A DNA stretch of 64,000 nt, from assembly GCA_933207985.1 (NCBI GenBank), contig OW240912.1:106493886-106557885 (forward strand), read 5' to 3'. The notes under the pieces are model-generated. The model was not told the DNA's origin. It ran no database searches and saw only the letters and a program-made list of their open reading frames with translations. Both the position numbers and the translations under genes were made by a program. How positions within the stretch are numbered: the first letter of the stretch is position 1; each line of letters begins with the position of its first letter. The stretch is from Pelobates cultripes. Lineage: Eukaryota; Chordata; Amphibia; Anura; Pelobatidae. Positions 46,177 through 57,843 of the stretch are shown piece after piece.

Positions 46177-46720
46177 GTTCTTCAAAGCTCCCTTATAGAA
46201 CTTTGCAAACTGTCTGTGTGAATCACCTTGTCAACTGTAACCTATTTGCAAGGCTATTTTAATGGAGTGCCCAGGCAACTTTTACACCATAAATAGGCAC
46301 AGAGTCGCATTCATGCCAGTATCTCACCTTGGGAAAAAGCACAATTTTTACCCTCGATACTTAAAGCATAACAATAAGGCTTGTCTTAAAAACAACTAAC
46401 AAACAAAAATTCACATTATTATCATCCCCAATGTGTAACCGTAAAAATAACACAAATTAGAGCACAAATCAAAATCCTTTAGATTAAGTCCAGAAAACAA
46501 AAGCACACCTTTTCTTCTCACACTTGAATGCAAAATGGAAAGGGAACTTTTACACTTTACATATGCCAAGAGACACACTCATGCCTTTTCCTCACTTCGG
46601 CAAAGAGAACCATTTTGCCCTGACACTTGACAGCAAAATCGAAAGGGGAAAAGCACCAGTTTAATACGGCTCAAGACACCGAAAACATTTTTTTTTAAAC
46701 AGTAGCATATAACAGACACG
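46177..46720. repeat. Detached copy of tRNA-array spacer
   Basis: It matches the DNA downstream of the tRNA-Ser genes at 61898-62300 (AAATAGGCACAGAGT, CTTAAAAACAACTAAC, TTTAGATTAAGTCC, GGAAAGGGAACTTT blocks) but has no tRNA and is more diverged. Confidence 0.75.
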
Positions 46721-47987
46721 TTGGAGGGCAGAGGAGAATAAGAGGGAAGAATGCTACAAGTGATTGAAAAGAGGAACTAATTGAAAAGGAGAAGGAAAAG
46801 AAAAAGAAAAGAAAGGGGCACCTCAACGAAACGCAAGTATAAAGGCTTATATCTGTACTATTTGATATTAAGCGAAGTTTTAAAACAGCAAATTTTGGGT
46901 TACACTAGTGTAATTGCACTGGGCAAGACCGCAATGACTGGAGAAGTTTAATATAAATCACATTAATGAACCAATATTCAGCAATCAACATATACGTTTT
47001 ATACACTGCAATGGAACTGAATTTTTCACATAAATCATAAAGGCTAAGTGTTTAAAACTTTGACTTTGGATATATAAAGCCTCAATAGAAGCAAGATAAT
47101 TACAGCATAAATAAGGTGTCTATGAAAGCCGTTAAAGAAAAAAAAATTTTTTGGGATCATGAAAAATTTTCTGATATAAAGCAAAGTCGTACAATAGCAA
47201 AATTTGGGTTGGAAACAAATGCTACTGCTACTTATCCCGCTGCTATCCGGGGTTTCCACATGCTGATGTTATTTATTAATCTCCACATTCTGCTGATGTT
47301 AACAAGTTTTTTTATGCTGCTGTTTTAGAGGGTAAATGCCCTGAAGTGGGAATAAATATTGCATCTATTAAGGTTAAGTGATTAAGGGCTTAATTCCTTA
47401 TAAAAAAAGTTTCAGTAGAAATAGGATAACTATTGCACTGACGGGGAGAAACATTAGAGAAATAAACTTGTCTATTGAAAATTGCTGGATAAAAAGTGGA
47501 GTTCTCTATCGATAGACATAAGGGCTGATCTAAGTAGCCCTAATTTAACAGTTATTTGTACCTGGTGGATTTGTCGGCGAAATGTGAAATAAGACTCAGC
47601 TGGCAGTTTAGATGACTGAAATCATAGAGTTTTACGTTATACATAACCTAAAGGAGAGAATAACTTAAAAGAAGGAGAGAAGAAAGGAAGAAAAGGAAAA
47701 ATACACAAAAGGGTTAAGTTGCTCTTTGTATAAGTAATACTGTCTCTTTACAACAGCAAGATAGCAAAGACTCTCAAAGCTCATAATTTAGATTTTTGAT
47801 ATCTAAAAAAATCCATTTGATAATTGGACATTACATTAAATCACCTCAGAAAGTTACCTGTGGACAGTGGCTACCAGGTCAGCGTCGCTGGAGATTAAGG
47901 AGAAGAGAAGAAAGGGATTTTTTTTTCTCTCTCGATACTTATTAATGGATTAGCAATAATGAGCAATAATATATTCGGGGCCAGTAC
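46721..47987. other. Unassigned DNA with weak internal repetition
   Basis: Purine-rich tracts occur at about 46790-46820 and 47680-47700. Weakly similar ~300-bp segments recur (compare AGCAAATTTTGGGTT at 46890 with AGCAAAATTTGGGTT at 47198). I cannot assign a family. Confidence 0.35.
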
Positions 47988-48432
47988 AAACCTTTATCTG
48001 GAAATCTATTCATAAACAGGGCTATACATAGGACACGAGGTCACACATTTAGGCTGGAAGAAAGGAGATTTCATCTAAGACAAAGAAAAGGTTTTTTTTA
48101 CAGTAAGAACAATAAGGATATGGAATTCTCTGCCTGAAGAGATGGTTTTGTCAGAGTCCATACAGATGTTTAAACTGAAATTGGATAAATACTTACAAAA
48201 ACATAACATACAGGGATATAATTTCTAATTAGTGGGGTAATAGCTGCTTGATCCAAGGAGACATCTGACTGCTATTTTGGGGTCAAGAAGGAATTTTTTC
48301 CTAGTTTGTGGCAAAATTGGAAGCGCTTCAGACCAGGTTTTTTGCCTTCTTTTGGATCAACAGCAACAACATTTGTGAGGAAGGCTGAACTTGATGGACG
48401 CAAGTCTCTTTTCAGCTATGTAACTATGTAAA
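47988..48432 (+). mobile_element. CR1-type LINE 3' end, second copy
   Basis: Relic coding blocks (TRGHTFRLEERRFHLRQRK) precede a long 3' UTR with GAACTTGATGGACGCAAGTC and the tail CAGCTATGTAACTATGTAA, typical of CR1-like elements of fish and frogs. Confidence 0.8.
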
Positions 48433-48460
48433 CTGTGTGTCTGTGTGTTTGGACTCAGCA

Positions 48461-48497
<37 letters not shown>

Positions 48498-49050
48498 GAC
48501 TCAGCAGTCTGTGTGTATGGACTCAGCAGTCTGTGTGTGTGTGTATGGACTCAGCAGTCTGTGAGTGTGTGTGTGTGTATGGACTCAGCAGTCTATGTGT
48601 CTGTGTTTGTATGGACTCAGCAGTCTCTGTGTGTGTATGGACTCAGCAGTCTCTGTGTGTGTGTGTATGGACTCAGCAGTCTGTGTTTGTGTCTGTGTGT
48701 GTATGGACTCAGCAGTGTGTGTGTGTATGGACTCAGCAGTCTGTGTGTGTGTGTGTGCGTGTGTGTATGGACTCAGCAGTCTGTGTTTGTGTCTGTGTGT
48801 GTATGGACTCAGTAGTCTGTGTGTGTGTGTGTGTGAGTGTGTATGAACTCAGCAGTCTGTGTGTGTGTCTGTATGGACTCAGCAGTCTGTGTGTGTGTGT
48901 GGACTCATCAGTCTATGTGTCTGTGTTTGGGGTAAAAAGCCATGGAAGCCCTGGACTCAGCAGTCTGTGTGTCTGTGTGTGTGTATGGACTCAGCAGTCT
49001 CTGTGTGTTTAAGGACTCAGCAGTCTGTGTGTGTGTGTATGGACTGTATC
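48433..49050. repeat. TG-rich minisatellite
   Basis: Units of TGTGTG..TATGGACTCAGCAGTC with variable TG length. It directly follows the CR1 tail. All frames through it are repeat artefacts (CVC/MDSAV peptides). Confidence 0.95.
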
Positions 49051-49056
49051 AAGGGA

Positions 49057-49138
49057 AATGTGTTTGTTTTTTTAATAATCCTTGGTGGAAAATAATGAAT
49101 TCTCCACCAGGGATTATTAAAAAAAACAAAAAACACAT
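49057..49138. repeat. Near-perfect inverted repeat (hairpin)
   Basis: Arms of about 33 bp (AATGTGTTTGT..CCTTGGTGGA and CTCCACCAGGG..ACACATT) are separated by about 12 bp. Confidence 0.85.
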
Positions 49139-49275
49139 TGTGTCGGGGGCGGGGCGTAACATGCAGCAGGGGCGGGGTCAAACTGCGGCGAGGACAGGGT
49201 TAAATGTGCCCCCCTACTTTTGTCCCTAGCCCACCATGTGCCCCCCCTAAAAATGAATCCTGTAGACGCCGCTGC

Positions 49276-49625
49276 TTGACAGAGATAAACATTGCAATAT
49301 TGATTAAAAAGATACTAATTACTAATATCCCTTGGTCAGACCACAATGCATTAATTATGGTCATTAAAGATGACTTTGTTAAAACTAGATCTAATTGGAG
49401 ACTGAACAAACAGCTGCAAAAAAAATAATCAAAATGTGGATATTATAAAAAAAGGCTATAGATGACTATTTTAAAGAAAATAAAAGCTCAGAGATATCAA
49501 TGTCAATGCTTTGGTGTGCATTTAAATGTACAATTAGGGGTCAATTTATAAAATTAGGATCAGAAGAAAAAAGAAAAAACTCACAGAATTTAGCACAACT
49601 GTATGTTAAATATGATGCACTGGAA
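49276..49625 (+). pseudogene. L1-type ORF2 fragment
   Basis: NIPWSDHNALIMVIKDD (end of the APE-type endonuclease, with the SDH motif) is followed by SNWRLNKQL and a linker across frames. The rest of ORF2 is missing. Confidence 0.65.
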
Positions 49626-49910
49626 AAAAGCCGGCACTCCTGTGTGCGGCTCAGAGTGCTCTGAGTACTCGGCATGCTCGGAGCACAGTGCTGTGTCTCC
49701 CGCGAGCGGAAAGGACCACCCAGCAAGCCGCTCGCGGTCTCACTCCAGAGCAGCCCGGTCGCTTACTTACAAAAGCGACCGGGTTGCTAGTATAGGGGAG
49801 GGCAGTGTGAGGCCTCCAGGCTGTCGGTCCCGGCGGGGGGGGACTCTGCTGTCCGACCCAAAATATTTAAAGGGGCAGCAAGGGCTATAGTAAGCCCAGA
49901 GGATAACAGC

Positions 49911-50902
49911 ATGGAAATAGGGGCTGAAGTGCTCCAAAAAAGTGCTTTCTCTGCACTACCACAGAGAACACGTTATGATGCCACAACAAAGATGGCTGCC
50001 AGTCCAGATATTGTATATTCCACTCCCAAGATGGCCGCTGCCACCTCCAATATGGCTACTACCACATTTAAAGCTGCGACCTATAATCCTAATATGCCAC
50101 CTGAATTGGCAGAAGACCTGCCACCGTCAGCTGGCATGATAATTCAACTCATTAAAGATTTGAGAGTTGATTTGAAAAATGACTTTAAAAATGACTTTGA
50201 CGCATTATATGGAGCCATGGAGGGCATTAATCAGCGTACGGAAATAATAGAGAATAGATTGCACTTTCAAGAGCAATCTCATCTGGATCTGGTTGAAACC
50301 GTAAAAGAGCTCCAAAAGCAAGTGCACCAACAAGCAGAAAAGCTCGCCGAAGCTGAGGATAGAAGTAGGCGTAATAACCTAAGGATCAGGGGGATCCCTG
50401 ATAATATCGATTCCCAGGAATTACATAGCTATTTCCAGACAATGGTGAAGTCAGCTCTACCAAACGTAAAAAATACGGATTTATTATTGGATCGCATCCA
50501 TAGATTGCCCAAACCCGGCAATGCACCTCCAGCTGCACCCAAAGACGTGATAGTTATTCCACTACTACCACATTAAAGAGGAATTTCTAGGTGCAGTACG
50601 CACGTCAGGTCTCACAGGAGATTACAGCAGCATGAAGGTCTTTCAAGACTTTTCTGCTCAAACAATGAAGCGACGCAGGGAATTTCAACTTTTCACTGCG
50701 GAGCTAAGACGAAGAGGGATATAGATGGGGATTCCCGGTTAAAGTCCTTTTCCGTATGGATGGTCGGAATTTTATAGTCACGTCACCTGAAGAAGTAATG
50801 GAACTCATCAATACTATGAATAGACGTCAGGTTTCGCCTCATAGACTCTCGCCATCTACTCCTGTGCAGGCCAGCAAGAGAAGCAAATCGGACACTTCCT
50901 GA
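49911..50902 (+). pseudogene. L1 ORF1p (RNA-binding protein)
   Basis: It starts MEIGAEVLQKS. A coiled coil (about residues 75-150) is followed by RSRRNNLRIRGIP at about residue 155 and the RRM core with LLDRIHRLPKP. A frame change near 50560 leads to HYYHIKEEFL and RRREFQLFTAELRRRGI. A second near 50720 leads to RWGFPVKVLFRMDG and the stop at 50902. Coiled coil, RRM and C-terminal domain match L1 ORF1p. Two frame lesions make it non-functional as it stands. Confidence 0.8.
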
Positions 50903-51696
50903 GATCCCAGCTCAAAGAGACATAGTCTTCCTTTTCTACGGTCATCATCGAGTCCTGCTCCAGTCCGGCGATTTAGCGGGATTACTTTGAATTTTCATCT
51001 GTTTCTCCTTTTTATGACAGACTTCTGAGTTCTTCCACCAACGGTTATTTGACCTGTGCCTTTTTGGTTTATTTTAGAAACCGATCCTTTTATTTAAAAC
51101 TTTCTAAACTTATACAATCAAAATAGTTTTTTTCTATAATTTCATATTTATTTAATTGTATTATTTTTTTATTGTTCTGTGCTTTTTACCCTTTCAATTG
51201 TCATACTTAAAAAGTTGCTTTTTGTTTTTTACTACTTATATTGGCTCCCCCTGCACCCAGTAGCCTTCTCTCCCCCCAACCCGGGCCTAACACCCTGAGA
51301 TGGAGAAACTTTTTTTGTTCTCCCTGATGGCCCTCTTTGACTGTTTTTGTTTCACCCCTGATAGGGGTATATACCCAAGTTTTTTGTTCTCCTTTTTAAT
51401 TTTTTTTTTTATATTTCTGGTCCATTCATTATTTAAAGTTCAGTAGAAATGTTTTTAGACCACGAAGCACTGCAATGCTTCATGCAAAAATGCATACTAC
51501 ATGGTATCAGCAAATTGTAAATATCTGTTTACTCATTATTCCTGTACACACAGGTACACAGTTTGAGTTTGCCTTAACAGCTTTGTTGGACTTGCATGTT
51601 TCCCTCTTGGAAGATGGTGGCTGGGACTCTCACAAAATTGAATGTTCTTTTACCCTTTACCAGGTATTACTGTTCTATAAACCATGGTTTTAAAAT

Positions 51697-53849
51697 ATGT
51701 CATTTAATGTGAGAGGCCTGAACACCACTCACAAGAGACGATTATTATTCAAAGAAGCAAAATCCAACAAATCAGATGTGATCTGTGTACAGGAAACACA
51801 TTTTAAAGATGATAAAGACCATAAAATCATGTCAAAGCTTTTCCCAGTTTAATACCATTGCACTTATAAATCCAAGTCTAGAGGTACATCGATTTTCTTT
51901 CACAGGAATGTAGCATGTTTTACAAACAAAGTTATAACGGATGATGACGAGAGGTATTTAATATGGATAGGATCACTCAATACTATTGAATATACTATTG
52001 TGAACATGTATTTTCCAAACACCGGTCAGTTACAGTTTTTTAGGAAATTGATGGACTTAGTGAATGAGAATGTGAGAGGCAGCTTGGTAATGTGTGGTGA
52101 CACGAATTTTGTGATGGATGGAGAGTTGGATAACGCTAGGGAAGAACGTGATTGACAGCTTAGAGGGGACAGTGACAGATTAGCGTATAAATGCTCCAGA
52201 TATATGATTGAATGTGGCTTATACGACCCTTGGAGACTGTTGCATGAGAATGAAAGAGATTTTACGTATTATTCTGTCTCTAAAAATATGTATTCCAGGC
52301 TGGACCGGTTTATGGTCCAGGGTGCTTTAATTCCTCACATCTTGAAATCTGATATCTTAAACATCAACTGGTCCGACCATGCTCCAATCATAATGCATAT
52401 TGACGAAATTGTTTCATCAGCCCCTAACAGAACCTGGAAATTAGGTGATTATTTGTTAAATGATGTTGTGAACAGGTCACTGACGGAGAAAGCTTTGTGT
52501 GATTATTTTTCGGAGAATGCCTCGCCCGAGGTCCCTGGCGAGGTGACTTGGAATGCGCATAAGGCTGTGTTAAGAGGTCATTTTATTTCTAGAGCGTCTC
52601 ACCTGAAGAGAATTAATAGCAATAATTTAAGAACATTGGAAAAAGAACTGTACAATTTGAACCAGGCTAATAAATTTGGTCCATCGCCCTCCCTATCAGC
52701 AATGATAGGAGAAATTAAGGCTAAAATTAACAAAATTAATTTAGATCGTACATCTCTCATGGTGAGACGTCTCAGGAAAACATTTTACTTAAAAGGCAAC
52801 AGGGCCTCAACTCTTTTGGCATCCAAACTCCGGCATGTGAATGCCCAATCAAAAATAGCATATTTACTTGATGATCAGGGGCGAAAAAGTATTTCATCCA
52901 ACTAAAATTAGTGATATGTTCGCAGAGTATTATAGTAAACTTTATAATTTAGAATGTAATTTGGACCTCCCCCAGCCTTCTACAACAATAATTGATAAAT
53001 TCTTAGACAGAGTGTCATTGCCTCGGCTGTCTCCAGGACATTTAGAAAGCTAAGAATGTGAAATATCAGCAGCAGAGATAGCTGAGGCAATTAAACTTAT
53101 GCCATCTGGAAAAGCCCCTGGTCCCGACAGATTTACTATTTTATATTATAAAACTTTTCCAGAAATTTTAATTCCCCATATGACTAAATTGTTCAATTCC
53201 TATAAGTCTGGGGGAAAGATGCCAGAGGAGTCCTTGTGCACACGAATAGTCACTTTGCCAAAGCTGGGAAAAACTCCTGATAGATGCCCTAACTTTAGGC
53301 CCATTTCTCTGATTAATAATGATTCAAAGATTTATTCTAAAGTTCTCGCTAATAGATTAACCAAACTAATCCCATTGTTAATTAATAAGGATCAAGTAGG
53401 TTTTGTACAGAATAGACAGGCGCCAGACGGAACTAGAAGATTCATAAACTTGATTCAGCACATCAATATGACCAAAACGCCTTCTTTGCTTATGTCTCTA
53501 GACGCAGAAAAGACGTTTGACAGGATACATTGGGGATATTTATGGAGAACATTAGACAGGTTCAACATACCATCATCCTTTATCACAGCAATTAAGGCGT
53601 TATATTGAGCACCCTCCTCCCATGTCTCAGCTTCTGGCTTCACATCCAAAACTTTTTCTCTAACCAACGGGACGAGACAAGGGTGCCCTTTATCTCCAAT
53701 TTTGTTTGTCTTAGCGATAGAACCCCTGGCTGAACTGATTAGAACAACCCCACAAACTCCAATACATACAGAGTTATAGGTGGAGCTGTGGAGTGTCTTG
53801 AACAATCTGGAAAATAGAATATATGCAGATAGCGTAGTATATCTATACA
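51697..53849 (+). pseudogene. L1 ORF2 (endonuclease and reverse transcriptase)
   Basis: It starts MSFNVRGLNTTHKR at 51697. The APE-type endonuclease shows VICVQETHF, VMCGDTNFV and NWSDHAPI. The RT shows GKAPGPDRF, LPKLGKTPDRC, FRPISLINND, SLDAEKTFDRIHW, NGTRQGCPLSPILF and a mutated catalytic box IYADSVVYL near 53820. In-frame stops at about 51850, 52153, 53051 and 53606, and frame changes near 52885 and 53790, inactivate it. The last part lies within the 170-bp repeat flanking PLE2. Confidence 0.85.
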
Positions 53850-53929
53850 ATATATAGCATATAAAAAATGAGAATAAAAGCACTCACAAGGATAGAGTCA
53901 TACCGTCATATGACTCTAAAAGTATGTTC
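53760..53929. repeat. 170-bp direct repeat, left copy
   Basis: Identical over 170 bp to 60596-60765. Its first ~90 bp continue the L1 RT frame; the last ~55 bp look like a PLE outer end. Confidence 0.95.
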
Positions 53930-54145
53930 TCTTGGACCATTAGGGGGTTGTCCAAACCCTTCTTTTGTTGATTGCTTGTTATTTCTCCTGATGGTCTTCA
54001 ATAAAGATGCCCAGTATACCAAGGATCTTTGAAAAATAATTCTTGTTTATTTGTAAAATAAAATAACAAAATGGCAATATACTATACCAATAAATATTGG
54101 ATGTAGATAGAGTCCAATAAAAAAGTCTATAAAAGTTGAAAATGA

Positions 54146-54196
54146 GTGTCCAAAACGCGTTTCGCCTGATTAACAGGCTTCCTCAGTTGGCTCTAA
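54146..54196 (-). ncRNA. Hammerhead-like ribozyme motif in PLE2 3' region
   Basis: On the minus strand: CCAA, then CTGAGGA, one extra A, stem GCCTG / CAGGC with loop TTAAT, then GAA, self-complementary ACGCGT, T, and TTGG pairing back to CCAA. This reproduces the order of the hammerhead core (CUGANGA - stem II - GAAA - stem III - H). The extra A before stem II and the minimal stem III depart from the canonical form. PLEs are known to carry hammerheads in their terminal repeats. Confidence 0.5.
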
Positions 54197-54267
54197 TATT
54201 TCTTCCAATGTTTTCTTTTTTTGAAAATGCCGCCGGCCGGCTGTATCTTCTTTTATATGGCACTTCC

Positions 54268-54560
54268 TGATTCCGTCTGGTGGAACGCAACGTGCGTTCC
54301 AACTACGGCATTAACTTCCGGTACGCACCGCAAGTGGAACGCACGTGCGCCCCAACTCCGTGCGCATACCGGAACTTCAGCGCCGACTTCCGGATGGAGC
54401 GCCCGCGCGCCCCAACCCGGCGCCAACCTCCGCAACGCACCACAAGTGGAACGCACATGCGCTCCAACTTCAAGCAGCAGTTCACTTCCGGGTCTCTCTA
54501 CACTTCCGGGTCATACTCAGGTGGAACGCACGTGCGTTCCACTCCCAGCCTCACATCGGG
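54268..54560 (-). repeat. CpG-rich array of CACGTG palindromes
   Basis: Four copies of a TGGAACGCACGTGCGTTCCA-like palindrome occur at about 54280, 54332, 54446 and 54520, within GC-rich units. Everything around it is AT-rich. It may be a promoter or regulatory part of PLE2. Confidence 0.75.
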
Positions 54561-54918
54561 TGGCCAAATGTGAACCTAAAAATGGCATTCTGCCTGTATT
54601 TACACAATAATAGTGTGACATATAAAATTATAAGTGCTATGTCTTAAATAATATAAAAAATCGAATATTATGAGAGAGAGTAAAAAGCTAATTTTATGAG
54701 AAAGAATAAAAACTAATATTATTAGTTTTAGGAGATTGCTATCACAATCTTAAAGGGGCAGAATGTAATTTCTAGAAATTTGGTAAAAATACACAATAAA
54801 AACTAAATAAAATACATATAATAGCCGATAGTGAAAGAAACACAAAAATGGTATGTAAATGTATAAAATGATGCCTAAAAACTTTCATGAAATAATATAA
54901 AACCAAGATAGGCTAAAA

Positions 54919-55721
54919 CTAATGCATAAAGTGGCATAGTTCAAAATCATTGTTCAGACCGTTTGGAGTCATAGTGTCAAAATTGAATATGAACTTCATC
55001 TCTTCCTTTCCTATTTTGTTCACATAATCACCACCTCTCCAATCTTTTTTTACTAATTTTAGAGCACAAAAAAACATTCCTTCTGGATTTTGTTGATGAA
55101 CGTGTTTAAAATGATTCGAAACACTATGGGTTTCGACTCCATTTTTGATGTTTCTTATGTGTTCCGCTATTCTTAAATTTAATTTTCGAATTGTACGGCC
55201 TACATATAGAAGATTGCAGGGACATTTTAAAATATAGATCACTCCCTTCGAATGACATGTTAGATGATCTCTAATAGTAAATTTCTTGTTAATAATGGAT
55301 TCTAGGTCTGTTAGGTGTCTTTTTTTTATTCTTTGTATTTTTACATGCTAGACACTGTCCGCATCCATAAAATCCTTTACTTATTGTAAGGAAGGTTTGT
55401 CCTACTGTTTGTTCTTTATTACTACTTTGAACTAAAGTGTTCCTCAAGTTTTTTACACCTCTAAAGATGACTTTTGGTTTTTCTGGTAATATATTTTTAA
55501 GAATAGGGTCATCTTTTAATATATGCCAATGTTTTGTTATGATTTTATGCATTTTCCTACTGTTGCCATGGTAATTGCATATAAATGGGATATCTTGATT
55601 CTTAATTAAATCTTTCTTTTTCTGTTTATATTTTAGAAGGTCTGTCCTTTGTATTTCTTGAACCTCATTTATAGCTAATTGGAGGGAAACATCATCATAA
55701 CCTTTTTCCAGAAATTGTACT
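54919..55721 (-). pseudogene. PLE2 C-terminal region with GIY-YIG endonuclease
   Basis: It continues the RT polyprotein beyond the TTAA insertion (FLEKGYDDVSLQLA). A CGQCLACKNTKN cysteine cluster is followed by a frame change in an A8 run near 55320. The nuclease core VIYILKCPCNLLYVGRT with RIAEHIRNI then ends at 54919. It would be intact but for that single change and the insertion. Confidence 0.85.
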
Positions 55722-57843
55722 TTAACCCCTTAAGGACGGAGCCAAATGTACACATTGTGAACAAAACAAAATGTAAACAAAACCTGGCATTTGCGCTACA
55801 TGTCTGTCCAACCGTAATACACCTCTTTCATAGTAAATGCACCCACCCTTATTATATATCATTTTATTCAGGGGAAACAGGGCTTTCATTTAATATCAAA
55901 TATTTAGCTATGAAACATAATTTAATATGAAAAAAATGGGAGAAAATACGATTTTTTGATTTTTTTAGTTCTAAATTGCATTTTAAAGGTCAGTGTCATA
56001 ATACTGTTTGATTTTACTGCAATAAAATACACATATTTGTATTTAGTAAAGTCTCACGTGTAAGACAGTACCCCCTATGTACAGGTTTTATGGCGTTTTT
56101 GGAAGTTACAGGGTCAAATATAGCACGTTACATTTGAAATTGAAATTTACCAGATTGGTTACGTTGCCTTTGGGACTTTATAGTAGCCCAGGAATGAAAT
56201 TTACACCCATAATGGCATACCATTTGCAATAGTAGACAACCCAAGGTATTGCAAATGGGGTATGTCCAGTCTTTTTTAGTAGCCATTTGGTCACAAACAC
56301 TGGCCAAAGTTAGCGTTAGTATTTGTTTGTGTGTGAAAAATGCAAAAAACGCCAATTTTGGCCAGTGTTTGTGACTAAGTGGCTACTAAAAAAGACTGGA
56401 CATACCCTGTTTGCAATACCTTGGGTTGTCTACTATTGCAAATGGTATGCCATCATAGGGGTAATTTTCATTCTTGGGCTACCATAGGTTCTCAAAGGCA
56501 ACGTAACCAATCTGGCGAATTTTAATGTGAAAAAACTGAAACGCAAGCCTTATATTTGACGCTGTAACTTTTGAAAACACCATAAAACCTGTACATGAGG
56601 GGTACTGTTGTACTCGGGAGACTTCGCTGAACACAAATATTTGTGTTTCAAAACAGTAAAAAGTATCACAGCAATAATATCGTCCGTGTAAGTGCTGTTT
56701 GTGCGTGAAAAATGCAAAAAACTTCACTTTTACTGGCGATATCATCGTTGTAATACATTTTACTGTTTTGAAACACTAATATTTGTGTTCAGCGAAGTCT
56801 CCCGAGTAGAACAGTACCCCCCATGTACAGGTTTTATGGTGTCTCGGAAAGTTATAGGGTTAAATATAGTGCTAGCAAATTAAATTCCCTTTACTTTCGG
56901 CATGGGTTGTCAGGCAGGTCCTGCTAATTGTAATTAATTAAGATACCTAATTATGTAAAATATTACATAAATATATATGTAGAATTAATATATGTATATA
57001 TATACGTATGTGTATATATATGTATATATCTATATAATTTTTTAAATATTTTATTTATATATAGGTATATATATAGTGATATATACGTATATATTTATGT
57101 ATATAGATATATATATTATTTCGTTCTACGTGTATTTTGATATATATATATATATATATTAATTTCACAAAACAGTTAGAACGAAATAACACACATCTAT
57201 ATATTTTTTAATTATTTATTTTTAATTATTTTTTTAATTTGATTTTTTAACGTATTTACATTTTTATTTTTTTTATATTATATATAAATATATATATAAC
57301 AATAATTATATATATATATTTAATCAGTATTTAATCAGTATCAGTCTACGTGTAATTTGATATTAATATATATATATATAATTATATATATATATTAATA
57401 GTAAAATACACCTAGACGGTGTATGTGTGTGTATGTATATGTGTATATATATACTTAGATCATATATATATAATATATATATATGATCTAAGTATATATA
57501 ATAATTTTTTTTTAACTTATTTTACTTTTATTTTCAGCCAGCAGGGGGACCACCTGTCATTACAGGCAGCCCCCCTGCCGGCAATACAGAAGCCAGCTAT
57601 ACCCGGCCATGTGATTGTGGGGTCCTCGCTAGGACCCCACTCTCACATGGCCGGGGGTCTTCAACGAGGACGGATGTGCCGCGGGGGGCTCCCTGGGAGT
57701 CCCCCCAACCGCGATCGCCGGCGTGGGACCGCCGGCGACCGGGTAAGTTAACAAAAACCGGAGGGCGTACAATTACGCCCGGCGGCGTTTAGAGCCGCCT
57801 ATTAGAGGGCGTAATTGTACGTCCTCCGGTTTTAAGGGGTTAA
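55722..57843 (+). mobile_element. TTAA-type foldback element C, complete, in PLE2 ORF
   Basis: Both ends are present: TTAACCCCTTAAGGACGGAG and ..CTCCGGTTTTAAGGGGTTAA, with TTAA duplicated at 55722-55725 and 57840-57843. The interior has long imperfect palindromes (about 56090-56620 and 56590-56860), an AT-rich part at 56940-57500 and a GC-rich end. No transposase is encoded. The TTAA target suggests mobilisation by a piggyBac-like or T2-type enzyme; that is inference. Confidence 0.85.

Larger units (their letters stand above)
49630..53849 (+). mobile_element. L1-type LINE, 5' part to RT
   Basis: It has a GC-rich 5' leader (49630-49910) with an inverted repeat around CGGTCGCTT/AAGCGACCG, then ORF1 and ORF2. 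The element is cut within the RT by the PLE2 insertion near 53849-53869. It is much more complete than the other L1 pieces in the window. Confidence 0.8.

Noticed and set aside
48435..49095. Frames encoding CVCV / MDSAV repeats
   Set aside because: Artefacts of the TG-rich minisatellite.
49603..49890. 95-residue frame in the GC-rich block
   Set aside because: It lies in the L1 5' leader just before ORF1 and has no recognised domain.
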